Origin: Pseudomonas sp. HR96
Lineage (GTDB): Bacteria; Pseudomonadota; Gammaproteobacteria; Pseudomonadales; Pseudomonadaceae
DNA: 64,000 bases
NCBI RefSeq assembly: GCF_034059295.1
Contig: NZ_CP139141.1
Coordinates: forward strand, 1,471,001-1,535,000
Direction: 5' to 3'
The notes below the pieces were generated by a model. It was given only the letters and a program-made list of their open reading frames with translations, was not told where the DNA came from and searched no databases. A program made the translations under genes and the position numbers. Positions 60,043 to 64,000 of the stretch are shown here, piece by piece; positions within the stretch are counted from its first letter, which is position 1, and every line of letters begins with the position of its first letter.

Positions 60043-61559
60043 GCGGCAGGCCTCCGGGTGCCGACGCTGCTCGGCGCTGGCCGGCAGCTGATGGGCGCGA
60101 CGCTCTGGGTGGCGTCGCGGTAGCGGCCGAGCAGCTCGACATAGCAGTCGTGGGCGTGGGGGTCGGGCTCGATCAGCTTGCCGACGGTGGTGAAGTCGGT
60201 GGCGGCCTCCTGCAAGGTGGCGAACTCGCCCAGCGCGCAGGCGGCAGCGGCGGCGGTGCCGATCAGGGTGAGGTTGTCGTGGGCGACCATCTCGAAGGGC
60301 ACGCCGGTGGCGTCGACCGTGGCCTGCAGCCACAGCGGGTTGTTCTGGAAACCGCCGGCGGCCACCACCCGGGTGATCTCGATGCCTTGAGCGCGCCAGG
60401 TGTGAAAGATGTTCGCCGAGCCCAGGGCGATGGCCTCCACCGAGGCGCGGTAGAGGTCGTGGCGGTCGTGGTTGAGCGACAGGCCCATGATTGCCCCGCG
60501 CATGTCCGGCGCGCGGTAGGGGGTGCGGTTGCCCATCCAGTAGTCGAGCACCAGCAGGCCGGTGGCGCCGGGTTTGAGTGCCATGGCGCGCTGGATGAGT
60601 TGTTGATGGCCGGCGGCGTCGAGGCCGAACATCTTCTGCGCCAGCCAGTTGAGGATCGAGCCGGCGGACACCTGGCCGCCCTCCATCAGCCAATGGCCGT
60701 CGAGCAAGGCGTCGGGGTAGGGCCCCCAGATGCCGGGCACGTCGATGCGCTCGGGGGTGTGCATCAACTGCACCACCGAGGTCCCGCCGATGAACAGCAG
60801 TTCGCCGGCGCCGGTGGTGCCAGCGCTGAGCATGGCCATGTGCGCGTCGATGCCGCCCTGGGCGACCAGGGTGTCACGGGTGAGCCCCAGGTGGTTGGCG
60901 GCATCGCCGCTGAGCGGAGCTATCCTGCCGCCCACGGCGATCACTTCGGGCGGCAGCTTGTCGGCCAGCTCCGGGATGCCCAGTTGTTCGTACAGCTCCA
61001 CGGGGAAACGCTGGCGCTGGGTGTCGTAGTTCCACTTGCAGCTGGCGTTCAGACGCGAGGCGACCCAACGCCCGGTGAGCTTGAAGTTGAGCCAGTCCAC
61101 CGCTTCGCAGATATGCGCAGCAGCGGCGTACACCTGCGGCTCGTGGCGCGCCAGCCACATGGCCTTGGGCACCAGCCATTCCACGGCATCGCCGCCGGGG
61201 TTCATCATGGGGTGTGCGGTTTGCGCGGTGCGGGTGGATTCGGCGCCGGCGCGGCAGTCCATCCATAACAGGGCCGGGCGCAGCGGCCGGCCGTCGGCAC
61301 CGGCGGCCACCACAGTGGACGCCGTGGTCGCCACGCACACCGCCGCCACCGCAGGGTGGCCGGCCGCCGCCATCAACTGCCGGCAGGCGCTGCCCAGGGC
61401 CGACCACCACTGGTCAGGGTCCTGCTCGGCCCAGCCCAACTCGGGGTAGCTCGTGGCATAAGGGGCTTCTGCCACCTGCACCAGCTTGTGGCTGTGCAGG
61501 TCGTACAGCCCGGCGCGCACGCCACCGGTTCCGAAGTCCAGCCCCAGCAATAACGTCAT
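60039..61559 (-). CDS. FGGY-family carbohydrate kinase
   Basis: 506 residues, two actin-like domains. LLLGLDFGTGGVRAGLYDL at the N-terminus, the catalytic Asp in VAQGGIDAHMAMLSAG, and ATP-binding FIGGTSVVQL and VVAAGGFQNNPLWLQATVDATGVP in the second half. It should phosphorylate the imported sugar or polyol. The sequence does not tell ribulokinase, xylulokinase or erythritol kinase apart by eye. Fourth from the operon's far end, coupled with SorC. Confidence 0.88.
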   Translation of the reverse strand: MTLLLGLDFGTGGVRAGLYDLHSHKLVQVAEAPYATSYPELGWAEQDPDQWWSALGSACRQLMAAAGHPAVAAVCVATTASTVVAAGADGRPLRPALLWMDCRAGAESTRTAQTAHPMMNPGGDAVEWLVPKAMWLARHEPQVYAAAAHICEAVDWLNFKLTGRWVASRLNASCKWNYDTQRQRFPVELYEQLGIPELADKLPPEVIAVGGRIAPLSGDAANHLGLTRDTLVAQGGIDAHMAMLSAGTTGAGELLFIGGTSVVQLMHTPERIDVPGIWGPYPDALLDGHWLMEGGQVSAGSILNWLAQKMFGLDAAGHQQLIQRAMALKPGATGLLVLDYWMGNRTPYRAPDMRGAIMGLSLNHDRHDLYRASVEAIALGSANIFHTWRAQGIEITRVVAAGGFQNNPLWLQATVDATGVPFEMVAHDNLTLIGTAAAAACALGEFATLQEAATDFTTVGKLIEPDPHAHDCYVELLGRYRDATQSVAPISCRPAPSSVGTRRPAA

Positions 61560-61622
61560 GCCGTCCTCCTGCGTCTGAGTCGACGCTTCTTGTTGTCAGG
61601 GTGCCGCCTGCTCGCGCCTCGC

Positions 61623-62639
61623 TCAGGGGCGGAAGATCACCTTGGCCGCCACTTCCTTGCGCTCGGCGTAGCGGCGGAACATGTCCGGCAGCTCGCTGAG
61701 GGGCAGGTCGTGGGTGATCATGAACTGCCACTTCAATTCACCGGACGCCAGCTTGTCGATCGAGGCGGTCCACTCGTCTCCCGGAAACGGCGCCGAGAAG
61801 GAGTTCCAGGCGCCGTGCAGGGAAATTTCCTGGCGCAGGAAGTGCGAGAAGGTCGCGGTGCTGATGGCCACATCCGTGACCGGAATGCCGATGAACACCA
61901 CGTGGCCGCCCGACTTGGTCAGCTGCACCGCCTGGTTGATGGAACTGGGGTGCCCGGCCGCCTCGATCACCACCTGGCAGCGCGGCAGCTCGGTGTCCAG
62001 CGCGCCGCTCAACAGGGTCAGGGTGGCACCGGCTTCGCGGGCCATGGCCAGCTTCTCCTCGGCGATGTCGATGGCGACGATGTCCTTGGCCCCCATCAAT
62101 TTAAGCCACTGAATCGCGAACAGGCCAATGGGCCCGCAACCGACCACGGCGCCGTTCTGCCCGGCCTTGAAATCGGTCTTCCAGAGGGCGTGCAAGGCGA
62201 TGGCGGCCGGGTCCACCAGCGAGGCGGCGATCGGGTCCATGCCGGCTGGCACCTTGATCAGATTGCTCAGCGGCACGTTGACGAACTCGGCGTAGGCGCC
62301 GTCGCGGCGGCTGCCGAAGTAGTCGTATTGCTCCGAGCGCGATGGAAACCCGCGTTGGTACTGGTCGCTGGAAACGTCGGGAATCATCGGCGGCACGGTC
62401 ACCAGCTCGCCGATGCTGTAGCCCTCGACACCGGCGCCGATCTGCTCGATAAAACCGGCGAACTCGTGCCCGCAGATCAGCGGCATGCGGTGCGCGCCTT
62501 TGCTCAGCATGCGCGGGATGTCCGACCCGCAGACCCCGCAGGCGACCACGCGAATCAACGCATGGCCGGGTTTGACTTCAGGTTTGGCGACTTCTTCGAC
62601 GCGGATGTCACCTGGCTGGTACATGACGGCAGCTTTCAC
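61623..62639 (-). CDS. Zinc-binding medium-chain alcohol/polyol dehydrogenase
   Basis: 338 residues from a GTG start with AAGGGGA before it. An upstream extension has no family likeness. Catalytic zinc ligands: Cys37 (ACGVCGSD), His58 and Glu59 (CGHEFAGFI). NAD-binding VVGCGPIGLFAIQWLK (about 168-183). The structural zinc loop, normally four cysteines around residues 85-110, contains none here (IPDVSSDQYQRGFPSRSEQY), which sets it apart from sorbitol or threonine dehydrogenases. Likely oxidises the imported polyol or its phosphate. Confidence 0.85.
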   Translation of the reverse strand: MKAAVMYQPGDIRVEEVAKPEVKPGHALIRVVACGVCGSDIPRMLSKGAHRMPLICGHEFAGFIEQIGAGVEGYSIGELVTVPPMIPDVSSDQYQRGFPSRSEQYDYFGSRRDGAYAEFVNVPLSNLIKVPAGMDPIAASLVDPAAIALHALWKTDFKAGQNGAVVGCGPIGLFAIQWLKLMGAKDIVAIDIAEEKLAMAREAGATLTLLSGALDTELPRCQVVIEAAGHPSSINQAVQLTKSGGHVVFIGIPVTDVAISTATFSHFLRQEISLHGAWNSFSAPFPGDEWTASIDKLASGELKWQFMITHDLPLSELPDMFRRYAERKEVAAKVIFRP

Positions 62640-62694
62640 GATAGATCCCCTTGCTTTGAGATGGGCGGCGGATTGTCCGTAGCCATGAACTGGG

Positions 62695-63672
62695 TTACTG
62701 ACCGCCTGGCCGGTACTCGCCGAACGTGGCCGTGTGCGGCACCTGGGCGACATTGGCCTTGGTCAGCAGCGCGGTGCCGGCGTCGACGAAGGTCGGTACC
62801 GATTGCTTGGCCACCACCTTGCGCGCGGTGTCGATGGCGGTCTGGCCAAGGAAGGTCGGGTCGTTGAGCGCCGTGGCCACGTACTGGTCGCCGTTGGCGA
62901 TGGCATTGATGGCCTCGGACAGGCCGTCGACGCCGGCCACCAGCACGTCCTTGCGGCCGCGCTCGTCCAACACCTGCAGGGCGCCCATGGCCATGTCGTC
63001 GTTGTGCGCGAACACCGCCTTGACCTTGGGGTGGGCCTGCAGCAGGTCCTGCATGGCGGTCACCGCGTTGGCACGCATGTATTCGCTGTAGGGGCCGTCG
63101 ATGATCTTGAACGGGGTGCCGGCGAACGCCGTGTGGAAACCCTTGCGCCGCTGCTGCATCACCGTGCCGCCGGCGTCGCCCTGGATCTCGATGATCTCGC
63201 CGTCGCTGATGTTTTTCGCTTTCAGCGCCGCCAGCAGGGCGCCACCGGACAGCTCGCCCATCTTCACGTTGTCGCGGCCGATGGTGGTGGCGACCGTGCC
63301 ATTGATCGCGCGGTCTACGGCGATCACCGGCACGCCCTTGGCGTTGGCGGCATCCAGGGAGGCGCCGACCGAGTCGGGGTTGACCGGATCGATGATCAGC
63401 ACGTCGACCTTCTGCGTCAGCAGGTCCTGGATGTCATTGTTCTGTTTGCTGATGTCACCGTTGGCGTCGAGAAAGATCAGCGTGTCGCCACCCTGGGCGG
63501 CCGCAGCCTTGGCGCCGTCACGCAGTTGCACATAGAAGGGCGATTGCAGGGTGACCTGGCTGAAGCCGATCTTCAGGTCCTTGGCCTGGGCGGGCAGGCT
63601 GCCCAGGGCGGTGGCGGCGATGGCGATGGCCAAGGCGGTTTTGTGACGGGCGAACAGACGGGCGAGCAGCAT
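62695..63672 (-). CDS. Sugar ABC transporter periplasmic binding protein
   Basis: 325 residues. Signal peptide TALAIAIAATALGSLPAQA, then the ribose/galactose-binding fold: LKIGFSQVTLQSPFYVQLRDGAKAAAAQGG, DVLIIDPVNPDSVGASLDAANAKGVPVIAVDRAINGT, KAVFAHNDDMAMGALQVL and VLVAGVDGLSEAINAI. First gene of the operon. It delivers the ligand to the RbsC-like permease. The ligand class is sugar or polyol; the exact one is not readable. Confidence 0.9.
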   Translation of the reverse strand: MLLARLFARHKTALAIAIAATALGSLPAQAKDLKIGFSQVTLQSPFYVQLRDGAKAAAAQGGDTLIFLDANGDISKQNNDIQDLLTQKVDVLIIDPVNPDSVGASLDAANAKGVPVIAVDRAINGTVATTIGRDNVKMGELSGGALLAALKAKNISDGEIIEIQGDAGGTVMQQRRKGFHTAFAGTPFKIIDGPYSEYMRANAVTAMQDLLQAHPKVKAVFAHNDDMAMGALQVLDERGRKDVLVAGVDGLSEAINAIANGDQYVATALNDPTFLGQTAIDTARKVVAKQSVPTFVDAGTALLTKANVAQVPHTATFGEYRPGGQ

Positions 63673-63798
63673 GATGAAGTCCTGTTTTTATTGTTGTTCG
63701 GAATTCTTGGCGGCCTCGATGGGCGCCACCAGATGTGACTGCACATCACATTTGAGAGCTGAGACTAGTCCTCGCCCTCGGCAGGGTCAAGGCAGTTT

Positions 63799-63814
63799 TG
63801 TGAAAATATTCACA
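63799..63814. promoter_or_regulatory. Perfect CRP/Vfr-type site
   Basis: TGTGA-AAATAT-TCACA matches the TGTGA-N6-TCACA consensus in all ten bases and lies 127 bases upstream of the binding-protein start. Two GATATC palindromes (63816-63821, 63871-63876) stand near it and could be SorC operators. Confidence 0.6.
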
Positions 63815-63881
63815 CGATATCTTGACGGAAATCTTAAGGTCCAGGCTTTCTGTCCCGATAAACGTTGAGCGATATCAAGCC

Positions 63882-63909
63882 TTGAAAATACTCGTGTTAC
63901 TTTTATAAC
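63882..63909 (+). promoter_or_regulatory. Candidate sigma-70 promoter for the divergent gene
   Basis: TTGAAA (63882-63887) and TATAAC (63904-63909) with a 16-base spacer, about 62 bases before the last ATG of the window. Confidence 0.45.
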
Positions 63910-63970
63910 ATTGGTGCTATAAATTTCTCAGCGTCGTCATTCTCAAGATCAAGCTTTTGGAGCCTTCACC

Positions 63971-64000
63971 ATGACCACCCCTCACAGCCCTTATGCGGCC
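63971..64000 (+). CDS. Start of a divergent gene cut by the window end
   Basis: MTTPHSPYAA can be read from an ATG with TTGGAG 8 bases before it. Only ten codons are in the window, so the product cannot be named. Being divergent from the sugar operon it may belong to the same pathway. Confidence 0.4.
   Translation, partial: MTTPHSPYAA

Noticed and set aside
59035..60693. 552-codon reverse frame with a long Arg/Pro/His-rich front before the SorC regulator
   Set aside because: The first 217 codons are a shadow of the kinase gene in another frame. The real regulator begins at 60042.

Overview
The window is a GC-rich bacterial chromosome segment that reads as a Pseudomonas, most likely of the P. 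putida/fluorescens side of the genus. This rests on the codon bias, on house-keeping genes typical of the genus (cysK beside a MoxR/VWA pair, lpxO, eptA, tRNA-Val-GAC, an Rsm-like regulatory RNA) and on GTGGGAG/GTAGGAG-type REP palindromes. No phage, IS element or CRISPR array is visible. The species is an inference.

1-9 kb: the end of a 5-oxoprolinase operon (pxpB-pxpC), then a reverse-strand island holding a Tle5-type phospholipase D effector followed by a tandem array of Sel1-repeat lipoproteins that should be its immunity proteins. The array was built by duplicating the unit 'effector 3' end + immunity gene + about 35 bp'. It now holds one intact effector, one decayed effector fragment, two intact immunity genes and a third cut short by a stop codon. 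Its variable parts are clearly more AT-rich than the surroundings. 9-13.5 kb: VWA protein/MoxR ATPase pair, an AsmA-like DUF748 protein and cysK. 13.6-34 kb: mostly single-gene core metabolism and envelope functions: LpxO, GlcG-like protein, acetyltransferases, TorF porin, S1-domain protein, CsbD, YihY, peptide deformylase, EptA, a GAF histidine kinase, a GGDEF-EAL protein, a formate/nitrite-channel relative and hydrolases.

34-47 kb: two paralogous membrane proteins of unknown function, 10 kb apart, with similar leader sequences. The second lies between a nitrilase and an asparaginase-like enzyme, downstream of an amino-acid 2-monooxygenase-like flavoenzyme. Together these four look like a pathway from an amino acid to an amide to an acid with release of ammonia. 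Between the two paralogues lie yecA, tRNA-Val, a response regulator, a GacA-dependent-looking Rsm small RNA with a REPIN behind it, a LysR/DUF969/DUF979 transport locus and a copper-binding Csp-like protein.

47-56 kb: a glycosyltransferase/glucosidase operon, a HigBA toxin-antitoxin pair, an acetyltransferase, a LysR/short-chain dehydrogenase pair and an MFS transporter. 56-64 kb: a complete reverse-strand operon for uptake and phosphorylation of an unidentified sugar or polyol (binding protein, dehydrogenase, FGGY kinase, SorC regulator, ABC ATPase, permease), with a perfect CRP/Vfr-type palindrome in its upstream region and the first codons of a divergent gene at the window edge.
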